Positions 17,368 through 26,429 of a stretch of DNA of 64,000 nt are shown in pieces. Within the stretch, counting starts at the first letter, position 1; each line of letters opens with the position of its first letter. The position numbers and the translations under genes were made by a program. The notes under the pieces are model-generated. The model saw only the letters and a program-made list of their open reading frames with translations, was not told the DNA's origin and made no database searches. The stretch is from Streptomyces sp. MST-110588 (GTDB taxonomy: Bacteria > Actinomycetota > Actinomycetes > Streptomycetales > Streptomycetaceae): assembly GCF_022695595.1 (NCBI RefSeq), contig NZ_CP074380.1:6144001-6208000 (forward strand). Reading direction: 5' to 3'.

Positions 17368-18777
17368 TCAGCGATGCCCCAGCACGTTGATCACCCGGCC
17401 GCCGGGGTCACGGACGAAGAAACGGCGCACCCCCCACTCCTCGTCCTGCAAGGGATGCACGATCTCCGCACCGCTCTCGCGTACCGCCGCGTACGCCGCG
17501 TCCACGTCGTCGACCTCCACGCTCATGTCGGGCGCGACCGGTGCCGTCTTGTCGTCGGCCATGACGCTGATCTGGGCCGCCGGGTGGGACGGCGAGGCGA
17601 GCGTCATGATCCAGCCGTGGTTCATCACCTCTTCCAGCCCCAGCAGGCCGTAGAACTCCCGGCTCTCCTCGGCCGCCTGTGTGTGGAGGTTGGGCACGAT
17701 GCGGCGTACGGCCATCGACGGCTCCTCGGCTCGGTGCGGGTGACCCCCGTAGAGGGACACTGTACGAGCCGCGGCGGTGGCCATCCGGGCACGCAGGGAG
17801 GCGGGGCGGAGCACCTCCCCTTCCGGGCCGAGGGCCAGGAGCTGGCTGTAGGCGACGTCGAGGGTTTCGACGGGGAGGGTGACGGTGGTCCGGCCCTGCT
17901 CGTCGGGGCCGTCGGCGCGGGCCAGCGCTTCTTGTGCCGCGGCGCGGTCCGTGACGTACGGCAGGATGCGGGCGCCGTACGCCGTCAGCCGCAGGACGAC
18001 CTCGTCGCGCAGGATGGAGCGGGCGAACTGGGCGGCCCGCTGCTCCCAGAAGGCGGGCAGGTCGAAGTCCTCGTCACGGGTGAAGCGCGTCCCGGCAACG
18101 GTCACGGCACAAAAGCGGTCGACCCGGTAGACGCGGTAGTCGCGGTGCTTTTGAGGGTCTTCGCGGTGCTCCTGGGGGCCTTGGTGCCCAGGGCGCTCCC
18201 GGGGATCGTCGCCGGCCGTACGGGCCGCCAGGTACCAGACACCCGCCTTCAGAACCAGTCCGTACGGCTCCAGTTCGCGTTCGACCTCGGTGTCCTTGCG
18301 GCGGTAGCGGGCGGTGATCCGCCGGTCGTCCCACACCGCGTCGGCGACGGCGGGCAGCGCGCCGGGCGTCCGGGGCTCCTGGTACCAGCCGGGCGCGTCG
18401 AGGTGGAAGCGCTGGGCCGCGCCGGTGGCCGCGTCCCGCAGCTCCGGCAGGAGGGCGGCGGACACCTTCAGACGGGCCGCGGACGCCGCGTCGGCCAACC
18501 CCATCTGGCGCAGTGCGACGGGCACCCCGGACAGGAAGAGCGCCTCCGCCTCGGTACGGCCCAGGCCGGTCAGGCGAGTGCGGTAGCCGCCGACGAGGCG
18601 GTAGCCGCCGGTGCGTCCGCGGTCGGCGTAGACGGGGACCCCGGCCTCGGAGAGGGACAGTACGTCCCGGCCGACCGTCCGCTCGGAGACCTCCAGCTCC
18701 CGCGCCAGTTCGGCGGCGGTCATCGACTGCCGGTTCTGGAGCAGGAGCAGGAGCTTGATCAGCCGGGCGGCACGCAT
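17368..18777 (-). CDS. WYL-domain HTH regulator fused to a VOC (glyoxalase-like) domain
   Basis: 469 aa. The N-terminal wHTH (MRAARLIKLLLLLQNRQSMTAAELARELEVSERTVGRDV) and DRGRTGGYRLVGG wing are followed by a WYL domain (about 130-235, RRITARYRRKD ... YGLVLKAGVWYLAAR) and a WCX-type C-terminal domain. At residue 355 a complete VOC domain starts (MAVRRIVPNLHT ... EEWGVRRFFVRDPGGRVINVLGH). In most Streptomyces I recall these are separate genes. A GAGGAG site sits 6 bases before the internal ATG at 17715, so the VOC domain could also be made alone (115 aa). WYL proteins commonly sense ligands, sometimes nucleic acids. A Gln/His/Arg-rich insert lies in the WYL domain. Confidence 0.85.
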   Translation of the reverse strand: MRAARLIKLLLLLQNRQSMTAAELARELEVSERTVGRDVLSLSEAGVPVYADRGRTGGYRLVGGYRTRLTGLGRTEAEALFLSGVPVALRQMGLADAASAARLKVSAALLPELRDAATGAAQRFHLDAPGWYQEPRTPGALPAVADAVWDDRRITARYRRKDTEVERELEPYGLVLKAGVWYLAARTAGDDPRERPGHQGPQEHREDPQKHRDYRVYRVDRFCAVTVAGTRFTRDEDFDLPAFWEQRAAQFARSILRDEVVLRLTAYGARILPYVTDRAAAQEALARADGPDEQGRTTVTLPVETLDVAYSQLLALGPEGEVLRPASLRARMATAAARTVSLYGGHPHRAEEPSMAVRRIVPNLHTQAAEESREFYGLLGLEEVMNHGWIMTLASPSHPAAQISVMADDKTAPVAPDMSVEVDDVDAAYAAVRESGAEIVHPLQDEEWGVRRFFVRDPGGRVINVLGHR

Positions 18778-18944
18778 GAGCGCATCATGCCGCCTCCCCG
18801 CCACGGCTCGCACGTACGGGCGAAGGCGGTACGGGCGAAGGCGGCGCGGGCAAAGACACCGGGCAGGTAGAAGCGCCAGGCAGGTAGGGAAACGCCGGCC
18901 CCCAGGAGACCGGACCCCCAGGTGAGGAGGACCCGGCGTGAGAG

Positions 18945-18986
18945 CCCGTGCGGGACCACGGGGCGCGTGACGTGGCCCCGCACGGG
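18945..18986 (-). terminator. aceE terminator
   Basis: A 10-bp stem (CCCGTGCGGG / CCCGCACGGG) with further internal pairing (CACG/CGTG) lies about 45-85 bases beyond the aceE stop on the minus strand. Confidence 0.7.
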
Positions 18987-19030
18987 AGTTGAGGGAAGGG
19001 CGGGTGCCCTCCGCAGGCCGTGGCCCGGCC

Positions 19031-21739
19031 CTACAGCCCGTACCGTTCCTTGGCCTCCTTGACCGTCTCCTGCTTGACCTCGCCCCGCCGGGCGAGGGCG
19101 GCCAGCGCCTGGACGACGATCGACTGCGGGTCCACGCCGAAGTGGCGGCGGGCCGCCTCGCGGGTGTCGGAGAGCCCGAAGCCGTCGGTGCCGATGGAGA
19201 CCCAGTCCTGCTCGACCCAGGGGGCGATCTGGTCGGGCACCGCGCGCATCCAGTCGCTCACCGCGACGACCGGTCCGGGGGCGCCGGCCAGTGCGCGGGT
19301 GACGTAAGGAACGCGGTCCTCGCCGTCCAGACGCGCGGCGTCGCACTCCAGGGCGTCGCGCCGCAGCTCCGTCCAGGACGGCGCCGACCAGACGTCCGCC
19401 GCCACGCCCCAGTCGCGGGCCAGGAGCTCCTGGGCCTCCAGGATCCAGTGGATGGCGGTGCCGGAGGCCAGCAGTTGCAGGCGCGGTGCGTCGGCCGCCG
19501 CGGACGCGGCCTCCTTGAAGCGGTACAGACCGCGCAGGATGCCCTCCTCGACGCCCTCGGGCATCGGCGGCTGCACTTTGGTCTCGTTGTAGACCGTCAG
19601 GTAGTAGAAGACGTCCTCGCCGGCGGGGGAGGTGGCCGTCGGGCCGTACATCCGGCGCAGACCTTCCTTGACGATCACTGCGACCTCGTACGCGAAGGCC
19701 GGGTCGTAGGAGATCGCCGCCGGGTTGGTGGAGGCGATCAGGTGCGAGTGGCCGTCCGCGTGCTGGAGGCCCTCGCCGGTCATCGTCGTACGGCCCGCGG
19801 TGGCGCCGATGACGAAGCCGCGGCCCAACTGGTCGGCCAGCGCCCAGAACTGGTCGGCGGTGCGCTGCCAGCCGAACATCGAGTAGAAGATGTAGAAGGG
19901 GATCATCGGCTCGCCGTGGGTGGCGTACGACGTCGCCGCGGCGGTGAAGTCGGCCAGCGAACCGGCTTCCGTGATGCCCTCGTTGAGGATCTGACCGTCC
20001 TTGGCCTCCTTGTAGTACAGGAGCTGGTCGCGGTCGACGGGGTCGTAGGTCTGGCCGACGGGGGAGTAGAGGCCGGCGGAGGGGAAGAGCGACTCCATGC
20101 CGAAGGTACGGGCCTCGTCGGGGACGACCGGGACCCAGCGCCGGCCGGTCTCCTTGTCCCGCATCAGGTCCTTGACCAGCCGTACGAAGGCCATGGTGGT
20201 GGCGATCTCCTGGGTGCCCGAGCCCTTCTTCAGGGCGTCGAACGCCTTGTCGGCGGGCATCGGCAGCGGCTTGGGGAAGACCTTGCGGGCCGGGGCCGGG
20301 CCGCCGAGGGCGGCACGCCGCTCGCGCAGGTAGCGGACCTCGGGGGAGTTCTCGCCGGGGTGCCAGTAGGGGACCGGGCCGTCGGCCAGCGCGCTGTCGG
20401 GAATGGGCAGGTCCAGCAGGTCGCGCATGGCGCGGAACTCCTGCCCGGTCAGCTTCTTCATCTGGTGGTTGGCGTTGCGCGACTCGAAGCCGGCGCCCAG
20501 GGTGTAGCCCTTGACGGTCTGTACGAGGACGACGGTCGGCGCGCCCTTGTGCTCGACGGCCGCCTGGTACGCGGCGTACACCTTGCGCGGCTCGTGCCCG
20601 GCCCGGGAGGCCCGGAAGAGCTCCAGCAGCTTGGCGTCGCTCAGCCCCTGCGACATCCGGGTCAGGGCGGGGTCGGCGCCGAAGAAGTGGTCGCGCAGGT
20701 AGGCGGCGTCACGGGTGGCGTACGTCTGGAACTGGGCGTCGGGCGTCGCGCGCAGCCGGCGTACCAGCGCGCCGTCGGTGTCCTGGGCGAACAGCTCGTC
20801 CCACGCCTGTCCCCACAGCGACTTGACGACGTTCCAGCCCGCCGCGCGGAACTGGGCCTCCAGCTCCTGCACGATCTTGAAGTTGGGGCGTACGGGGCCG
20901 TCGAGGCGCTGGAGGTTGCAGTTGATGACGAAGGTGAGGTTGTCCAGCCCCTCGCGGCCGGCCAGCGCCAGTGCGGCGGTCGACTCGGGCTCGTCCATCT
21001 CGCCGTCGCCCAGGAACGCCCAGACGCGGGAGCCGGAGGTGTCCTTGATGCCGCGGTGTTCCAGGTAGCGGTTGAAACGCGCCTGGTAGATCGCGGAGAG
21101 CGGGCCCAGTCCCATGGAGACGGTGGGGAACTCCCACATCCAGGGGAGCCGCCGCGGGTGCGGGTAGGAGGGCAGTCCGGCGCCGGGGCCGCCGCCCGCC
21201 TCCTGGCGGAAGCGGTCGAGCTGGTCCTGGGTCAGCCGGCCTTCGAGGAAGGCGCGGGCGTAGATGCCGGGGGAGGCGTGGCCCTGGATGTAGAGCTGGT
21301 CGCCGCTGTCCGCGCCGGTCGCGAGCCCGTCCTTGCCGCGGAAGAAGTGCTGGAAGCCGGTCTCGTAGAGCCAGGCCGCCGAGGCGAAGGTGGCGATGTG
21401 GCCGCCCAGGCCCAGCTTGGAGCCACGGGTCACCATCGCGGCGGCGTTCCAGCGGTTCCAGGCGGTGATCCGGGCCTCCAGCGCCGCATCGCCCGGGTAC
21501 TCGGGCTCGGCGGAGGTCGGGATGGTGTTGACGTAGTCGGTCTCCAGCGGCGCGAGCCCGGGCTCCTGGATGTGCTCCTGTACGTGTTCCAGGGCGCGGC
21601 GCATCAGGTAGGCGGTGCGCCGGGGTCCGGCCGCCTCGGTGACGGCGTCCAGGGACGCCCGCCACTCGGCCGTCTCCTCGGGGTCCCGGTCCGGGAGCTG
21701 GTCGAGCTGGCTGTGCGCCATGCGTACGGGATCGGGCAT
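19031..21739 (-). CDS. aceE: Pyruvate dehydrogenase E1 component, homodimeric
   Basis: 902 aa, the length of homodimeric AceE. It decarboxylates pyruvate with thiamine diphosphate and passes the acetyl group to the E2 lipoyl arm. The ThDP motif is [12 protein letters not shown] ... [15 protein letters not shown]. Other landmarks are [23 protein letters not shown], the active-site loop region ([20 protein letters not shown]) and [34 protein letters not shown]. The ATG start ([16 protein letters not shown]) has AAAGGGG upstream. The E2 partner encoded here is annotated as the 2-oxoglutarate-type SucB; a dedicated acetyltransferase E2 is not in the window. Regulation is probably through the palindrome in the promoter. 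Confidence 0.97.
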   Translation of the reverse strand: MPDPVRMAHSQLDQLPDRDPEETAEWRASLDAVTEAAGPRRTAYLMRRALEHVQEHIQEPGLAPLETDYVNTIPTSAEPEYPGDAALEARITAWNRWNAAAMVTRGSKLGLGGHIATFASAAWLYETGFQHFFRGKDGLATGADSGDQLYIQGHASPGIYARAFLEGRLTQDQLDRFRQEAGGGPGAGLPSYPHPRRLPWMWEFPTVSMGLGPLSAIYQARFNRYLEHRGIKDTSGSRVWAFLGDGEMDEPESTAALALAGREGLDNLTFVINCNLQRLDGPVRPNFKIVQELEAQFRAAGWNVVKSLWGQAWDELFAQDTDGALVRRLRATPDAQFQTYATRDAAYLRDHFFGADPALTRMSQGLSDAKLLELFRASRAGHEPRKVYAAYQAAVEHKGAPTVVLVQTVKGYTLGAGFESRNANHQMKKLTGQEFRAMRDLLDLPIPDSALADGPVPYWHPGENSPEVRYLRERRAALGGPAPARKVFPKPLPMPADKAFDALKKGSGTQEIATTMAFVRLVKDLMRDKETGRRWVPVVPDEARTFGMESLFPSAGLYSPVGQTYDPVDRDQLLYYKEAKDGQILNEGITEAGSLADFTAAATSYATHGEPMIPFYIFYSMFGWQRTADQFWALADQLGRGFVIGATAGRTTMTGEGLQHADGHSHLIASTNPAAISYDPAFAYEVAVIVKEGLRRMYGPTATSPAGEDVFYYLTVYNETKVQPPMPEGVEEGILRGLYRFKEAASAAADAPRLQLLASGTAIHWILEAQELLARDWGVAADVWSAPSWTELRRDALECDAARLDGEDRVPYVTRALAGAPGPVVAVSDWMRAVPDQIAPWVEQDWVSIGTDGFGLSDTREAARRHFGVDPQSIVVQALAALARRGEVKQETVKEAKERYGL

Positions 21740-21813
21740 GGGTGGCCCCTTTCCGGACGTAGGAGGGGAGGGTGCGAGGGGTGCTTGGCAGGCAGGGTCG
21801 CGCCCCGCGGCCG

Positions 21814-21843
21814 ACGATACGCCTCTGATCGATGATCGATCAA
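21814..21843 (-). promoter_or_regulatory. aceE promoter with perfect 17-bp palindromic operator
   Basis: TGATCGATGATCGATCA at 21826-21842 is a perfect odd palindrome about 90 bases before the aceE start. On the minus strand TTGATC (21843-21838) could be the -35 and TATCGT (21819-21814) the -10 with an 18-base spacer, so the palindrome would cover the -35 and spacer, as expected for a repressor. The adjacent GntR/FCD protein is the obvious candidate. The sequence is seen; the regulator assignment is inference. Confidence 0.6.
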
Positions 21844-21959
21844 TGCGCATTCAAAGAAAATCCCAAGGTCGGCACGGGGTGTCAGCCTTGCAGGCACGGG
21901 GTGCCAGGGTGGTTGCGGCGCGGAATCGCAGGTACCGCCCGTACGGACCGTCCCGGCCC

Positions 21960-21991
21960 GGCTTTTACACCGCCCGGCTTCTACACCCGCG
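21960..21991. repeat. 16-bp duplication carrying the gntR-type gene's stop
   Basis: GGCTTTTACACCGCCC (21960-21975) and GGCTTCTACACCCGCG (21976-21991) are adjacent near-copies. The second holds the CTA stop of the regulator gene at 21981; the first holds a shifted TTA. Confidence 0.65.
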
Positions 21992-22604
21992 GCGCGCAGC
22001 TCAGCACATGGGACTTGAGCACCTCGCCGATCCGGGGATCACGGCGCCGGAAGGCGTCGACGAGTTCCTGGTGGTCCTTGGCGTGGGAGCGCGGCTCGGG
22101 GCTGAACCAGCGGATGGACAGGGTCGTCCAGACCTCGATGCCCAGCGACTCCCAGGTGTGCAGCAGCACCGCGTTGCCGGCGGCCCGCACGATCTCCCGG
22201 TGGAAGGCCACGGTGTGCCGCACCTGCGCCTCGCCGTCACCCCTGCGGTCCGCCTCGCACAGGGCGGCCACCTCGCGCTCCAGCGCTTCGGTGTCCCGCG
22301 CCAGCCGGGCGGCGGCCAGCTCGGCGGCCACCTGCTCCAGCCCGGCGCGTACGGGATAGCTCTGCTTGAGGTCCTCGGCGGTCAGGTTCCGTACCCGGAC
22401 GCCTTTGTTCGGGGCCGACTCGATCAGCCGCAGCGACTCCAGCTCGCGCAGCGCCTCCCGTACGGGCGTCTGGCTGACCTCCAGCTCGACCGCGATCCGC
22501 CGCTCCACGATGCGCTCGCCCGGCTGCCACCGGCCGCTGACGATCCCCTCCAGGATGTGCTCGCGGATCTGCTCGCGCAGCGAATGGACGACGGGCGGGG
22601 TCAT
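21981..22604 (-). CDS. GntR-family regulator, FCD (FadR-type) subgroup
   Basis: 207 aa with GAAGGAGC before the ATG. The N-terminal winged helix is SLREQIREHILEGIVSGRWQPGERIVERRIAVELEVSQTPVREALRELESLRLIESAPNKGVRVRNLT. It is followed by an all-helical FCD domain with metal/ligand residues in FHREIVRAAGN and the late DHQELVDAFRRRD. FCD regulators usually bind organic acids and repress nearby genes. The gene lies directly upstream of aceE on the same strand and downstream of sucB, so it is well placed to control pyruvate dehydrogenase. The effector is unknown. Confidence 0.92.
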   Translation of the reverse strand: MTPPVVHSLREQIREHILEGIVSGRWQPGERIVERRIAVELEVSQTPVREALRELESLRLIESAPNKGVRVRNLTAEDLKQSYPVRAGLEQVAAELAAARLARDTEALEREVAALCEADRRGDGEAQVRHTVAFHREIVRAAGNAVLLHTWESLGIEVWTTLSIRWFSPEPRSHAKDHQELVDAFRRRDPRIGEVLKSHVLSCAPRV

Positions 22605-22691
22605 GACGTGCTCCTTCAGAGCGAGCGGGGGAGGGCGCAAGGGGCGTCGGGCGGGGCCATCAGGGACGGTCATTATGCGGGGTATGCAAAG

Positions 22692-22727
22692 GGGTCGGCC
22701 CCGGCTCGTACGAACCGGGGCCGACCC
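22692..22727 (-). terminator. sucB terminator
   Basis: Perfect 13-bp stem GGGTCGGCCCCGG / CCGGGGCCGACCC with a 10-base loop, bracketed by AAAG and CTTT, downstream of sucB on the minus strand. Confidence 0.85.
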
Positions 22728-22787
22728 TTTCACGCCGTGCTGCCGACGGCCCGCAGACCCGGCCTCACGGACCGGAGCCCACAGACC

Positions 22788-22844
22788 TCACAGACCGGAG
22801 CTTCACAGACCGGAGCTCACAGACCGAAGCTCACAGACCCAGCT
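22788..22844. repeat. 14-15-bp repeat duplicating the sucB stop codon
   Basis: Units starting TCACAGACC occur at 22788, 22803, 22817 and 22831. The last is the real sucB stop region (TGA on the minus strand). Each unit carries a TGA, spaced 14-15 bases apart, so stops fall in different frames. A diverged copy is at 22765. Confidence 0.8.
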
Positions 22845-24624
22845 CGGTCTCGAACTCGCCGGCCTCCAGGATCTGCTTGACCGTGGTCAGGTAACGGGCC
22901 GCGTCGGCGCCGTCCACCAGACGGTGGTCGTAGGACAGGGCCACGTAGGTCATGTCCCGGACGGCGATGGTCTCGCCCAGCTCCGGGTGGTTGATGACCA
23001 CCGGGCGCTTGACGGTCGCGCCGATGCCCAGGATGCCGACCTGGTTCGGGGGCACGATGACCGTGTCGAACAGCGCACCGCGCGAGCCGGTGTTGCTGAT
23101 CGTGAAGGTCGCGCCGGACATGTCGTCCGGGCTGATCTTGTTGGTGCGGACCTTGCCGGCCAGCTCCGCGGTCTTCCGGGCGATGCCGGCGATGTTCAGG
23201 TCGCCCGCACCCTTGATGACCGGGGTCATCAGGCCCTTCTCCGCGTCCACCGCGATACCGATGTTCTCGGTGTCGAAGTAGGTGATCGTGCCCTCGTCCT
23301 CGTTGATCCGGGCGTTGACGACCGGGTGGGCCTTCAGCGCCTGGACGGCGGCCTTGACGAAGAACGGCATCGGCGAGAGCTTGACGCCCTCACGCTGCGC
23401 GAAGGCGTCCTTGGCCTTGGCACGCATCCGCATGATCTTGGTGACGTCCACCTCGACCACGGTGGTGAGCTGCGCCTGGCCGTGCAGCGCCTTCATCATG
23501 TTGTCGCCGATGACCTTGCGCATCCGCGGCATCTTGACGGTCTGACCGCGCAGCGGGGACGCCTCGATGGCCGGGGTCTTCGGGCCCGAGGCGGCCGGGG
23601 CAGCGGCGGCGGCCGGAGCGGCCTGCTGCTTGGCGGCCTCGGCGGCGGCGACGACGTCCTGCTTGCGGATGCGGCCACCGACGCCGGTGCCCTTGACCGT
23701 GGCCAGGTTGACGCCGTTCTCCTGGGCGAGCTTGCGCACCAGCGGGGTGACGTACGCGGCGTCCGCCTCACCCGCGGCCGGAGCCGGGGTGACGGGGGCG
23801 GCGGCCGGAGCCGGCGCCGGGGCCGGAGCGGCGGGGGCCGGCTCCGGAGCGGGGGTGGTGACGGTCTGGGGGGCGGGAGCCGTGGGGGCCTGCGGAGCCG
23901 GGGTCGGCGCCGGGGCCGCGGGGGCCTCCTGCTTCGGAGCCTCCTGCTTCGGGGCCTCCTGGACCGGGGCGGCCGGCGCGGGGGCGGCGGTCGCGGCGGC
24001 CTGCTGGTCGGCGGAGCCGATCACGGCCAGCTTGGCGCCGACCTCGGCGGTCTCGTCCTCGCCGACCACGATCTCCAGCAGCACGCCGGAGGCGGGCGCC
24101 GGGATCTCGGTGTCGACCTTGTCGGTGGAGACCTCCAGCAGCGGCTCGTCGGTCTCGACCGACTCGCCGACCTGCTTGAGCCAGCGGGTGACGGTGCCCT
24201 CGGTGACGCTCTCGCCGAGCGCCGGGAGGACCACGTCAGTTCCCTGGGCGGCGCCTGCCGGGGCGGCGGGGGCCTCCTGCGCCGGTGCGGGGGCCGGGGC
24301 CTCCTGCGCCGGGGCCGGGGCCGGCTCGGGCTGGGCGGCGGGGGCCTCGGCGGCGGCCGGGGCCGCCTCCTGGGCCGGGGCGCCGGAGCCGTCGTCGATG
24401 AGGGCCAGCTCGGCGCCGACCTCAACGGTCTCGTCCTCGGCCACCTTGATGGAGGCCAGGATGCCGGAGGCCGGGGCCGGGATCTCGGTGTCGACCTTGT
24501 CGGTCGACACTTCGAGCAGCGGCTCGTCGGCCTCTACACGCTCACCCTCGGCCTTCAGCCAGCGGGTGACGGTGCCCTCGGTGACGCTCTCGCCGAGCGC
24601 CGGAAGGGTTACGGAAACCGCCAT
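22831..24624 (-). CDS. sucB: Dihydrolipoamide acyltransferase (2-oxoglutarate dehydrogenase E2)
   Basis: 597 aa. Two near-identical lipoyl domains start the protein, with lipoylated lysines in STDKVDT at K43 and K169. Long Ala/Pro-rich linkers (about 80-125 and 210-300) separate them from a peripheral subunit-binding domain (AAYVTPLVRKLAQENGVNLATVKGTGVGGRIRKQDV). The catalytic domain ends with SYDHRLVDGADAARYL, containing the HxxxD active site. Streptomyces annotations use sucB; a shared role with pyruvate dehydrogenase is possible because only this E2 is visible. An AAGGAG site precedes the ATG by 11 bases. It follows lpdA by 55 bases on the same strand, so an lpdA-sucB operon is likely. Its Lys residues need LipB/LipA from this window. 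Confidence 0.95.
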   Translation of the reverse strand: MAVSVTLPALGESVTEGTVTRWLKAEGERVEADEPLLEVSTDKVDTEIPAPASGILASIKVAEDETVEVGAELALIDDGSGAPAQEAAPAAAEAPAAQPEPAPAPAQEAPAPAPAQEAPAAPAGAAQGTDVVLPALGESVTEGTVTRWLKQVGESVETDEPLLEVSTDKVDTEIPAPASGVLLEIVVGEDETAEVGAKLAVIGSADQQAAATAAPAPAAPVQEAPKQEAPKQEAPAAPAPTPAPQAPTAPAPQTVTTPAPEPAPAAPAPAPAPAAAPVTPAPAAGEADAAYVTPLVRKLAQENGVNLATVKGTGVGGRIRKQDVVAAAEAAKQQAAPAAAAAPAASGPKTPAIEASPLRGQTVKMPRMRKVIGDNMMKALHGQAQLTTVVEVDVTKIMRMRAKAKDAFAQREGVKLSPMPFFVKAAVQALKAHPVVNARINEDEGTITYFDTENIGIAVDAEKGLMTPVIKGAGDLNIAGIARKTAELAGKVRTNKISPDDMSGATFTISNTGSRGALFDTVIVPPNQVGILGIGATVKRPVVINHPELGETIAVRDMTYVALSYDHRLVDGADAARYLTTVKQILEAGEFETELGL

Positions 24625-24679
24625 GGTTTCTCTTGCTCCTTACGAATGGTGCGGGGTTGTGGTCGCGCCCGGACTGGGG

Positions 24680-26068
24680 TCAGTCGTGGGAGTGGAGGGG
24701 CTTGCCGGCCAGGGCCAGGTGGGCCTCGCCGAGCGCCTCGTTCTGCGTCGGGTGCGCGTGGATGAGCTGCGCGACCTCGGCCGGCAGGGCCTCCCAGTTG
24801 TAGACGAGCTGGGCCTCACCGACCTGCTCGCCCATGCGGTCACCGACCATGTGGACGCCGACCACGGCACCGTCCTTGACCTGGACGAGCTTGATCTCGC
24901 CCGTGGTCTTCAGGATCTTGCTCTTGCCGTTGCCCGCGAGGTTGTACTTCAGGGTGACGACCTTGTCGGCGCCGTACAGCTCCTTGGCCTTGGCCTCGGT
25001 GATGCCGACGGAGGCGACCTCCGGGTGGCAGTACGTCACGCGCGGCACGCCGTCGTAGTCGATCGGCACGGTCTTCAGACCGGCCAGCCGCTCCGCCACC
25101 AGGATGCCCTCGGCGAAGCCGACGTGCGCGAGCTGGAGGGTCGGGACGAGGTCACCGACGGCCGAGATCGTCGGCACGTTGGTGCGCATGTACTCGTCGA
25201 CCAGGACGTAGCCGCGGTCCATGGCGACCCCGGCCTCCTCGTACCCCAGGCCCTGGGAGACCGGGCCGCGGCCGATGGCGACCAGCAGCACCTCGGCCTC
25301 GAAGGTCTTGCCGTCGGCCAGGGTGACCTTGACACCGGTCTCGGTGTACTCGGCGCTCTGGAAGAAGGTGCCCAGGTTGAACTTGATGCCGCGCTTGCGG
25401 AAGGCCCGCTCCAGCAGCTTGGAGCTGTTCTCGTCCTCGACCGGGACGAGGTGCTTGAGGCCCTCGACGATGGTCACGTCGGTGCCGAAGGACTTCCACG
25501 CCGAGGCGAACTCGACGCCGATCACGCCGCCGCCCAGGACGATCGCGGACTTCGGTACCCGGTTCAGCTTCAGCGCGTGGTCGGAGGAGATGATCCGGTC
25601 GCCGTCGATGTTCAGGCCCGGCAGCGACTTCGGTACGGAACCGGTCGCCAGCAGGACGTGCCGGCCCTCGACACGGCGCCCGCCCACGTCCACGGAGGTC
25701 GGGGAGGACAGCCGGCCCTCGCCCTCGATGTAGGTCACCTTGCGGGAGGCGACCAGGCCCTGGAGACCCTTGTACAGGCCCGAGATGACCTCGTCCTTGT
25801 ACTTGTGGACGGCCTCGATGTCGATGCCCTCGAAGGTGGCCTTGACACCGAACTGGGCCGCCTCGCGGGCCTGGTCGGCGATCTCACCGGCGTGCAGCAG
25901 AGCCTTGGTGGGGATGCAGCCGTTGTGCAGGCAGGTGCCGCCGACCTTGCCCTTCTCGATCAGGGCGACGTCCAGGCCCAACTGGGCCCCGCGCAGGGCA
26001 GCGGCGTAACCGCCGCTACCGCCTCCGAGAATCACTAGGTCGAAAACGGTGCTGGCGTCGTTCGCCAC
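24680..26068 (-). CDS. lpdA: Dihydrolipoyl dehydrogenase (E3)
   Basis: 462 aa, standard length. It reoxidises dihydrolipoamide with FAD and NAD+. The FAD-binding motif is LVILGGGSGGYAAALRGAQLG and the redox-active disulfide is C46/C51 in GGTCLHNGCIPTK. The NAD motif is AIVLGGGVIGVEFASAW. The active-site His/Glu lie in IHAHPTQNEALGEA near the end. The GTG start has GGAGGA six bases upstream. It is the first gene of the lpdA-sucB pair. Confidence 0.97.
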   Translation of the reverse strand: MANDASTVFDLVILGGGSGGYAAALRGAQLGLDVALIEKGKVGGTCLHNGCIPTKALLHAGEIADQAREAAQFGVKATFEGIDIEAVHKYKDEVISGLYKGLQGLVASRKVTYIEGEGRLSSPTSVDVGGRRVEGRHVLLATGSVPKSLPGLNIDGDRIISSDHALKLNRVPKSAIVLGGGVIGVEFASAWKSFGTDVTIVEGLKHLVPVEDENSSKLLERAFRKRGIKFNLGTFFQSAEYTETGVKVTLADGKTFEAEVLLVAIGRGPVSQGLGYEEAGVAMDRGYVLVDEYMRTNVPTISAVGDLVPTLQLAHVGFAEGILVAERLAGLKTVPIDYDGVPRVTYCHPEVASVGITEAKAKELYGADKVVTLKYNLAGNGKSKILKTTGEIKLVQVKDGAVVGVHMVGDRMGEQVGEAQLVYNWEALPAEVAQLIHAHPTQNEALGEAHLALAGKPLHSHD

Positions 26069-26429
26069 GTCACGTCCTCCATGCATGGGTACGCCGGAGC
26101 CGGTCCACGATGACCGGGCGGCGGCTGTTGATCGGCCGCTTGGTTACTTCGGCCCTGGGTAAAGGGGGGCCCTGTCTGCCAAGAACCCATCTTCGCACTT
26201 GTTGAACACGGGCGGGACGGCGGGCCGGGGTGCGGGACCGCCGAACGGCAGCTCCGCGGGGTTACTCGTGCGTACAGGCGTACGGATTTCGTTGAGGGCG
26301 AACGCGGGCGTACGGCCCCGGGACGGGTACCCGGAGCCGTACGGACAAAAAGGCCGTAAGGGGCCCGGGCCGGTCGGGGTCCGGCGGGGACGTCGTCCGT
26401 CCCGCCCCACCGCCGGCCCCGCCCCCGCG
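26069..26429. promoter_or_regulatory. Gap between lpdA start and pepA stop
   Basis: About 360 bases with no credible gene. They should contain the lpdA promoter on the minus strand and the pepA terminator. I see several short GC hairpins (for example CCGGG/CCCGG near 26320-26335) but no clear terminator or operator. Confidence 0.4.

Noticed and set aside
26144..26410. Minus-strand small ORF between lpdA and pepA
   Set aside because: Arg/Pro-rich composition typical of random high-GC frames, without a ribosome site or conserved feature.
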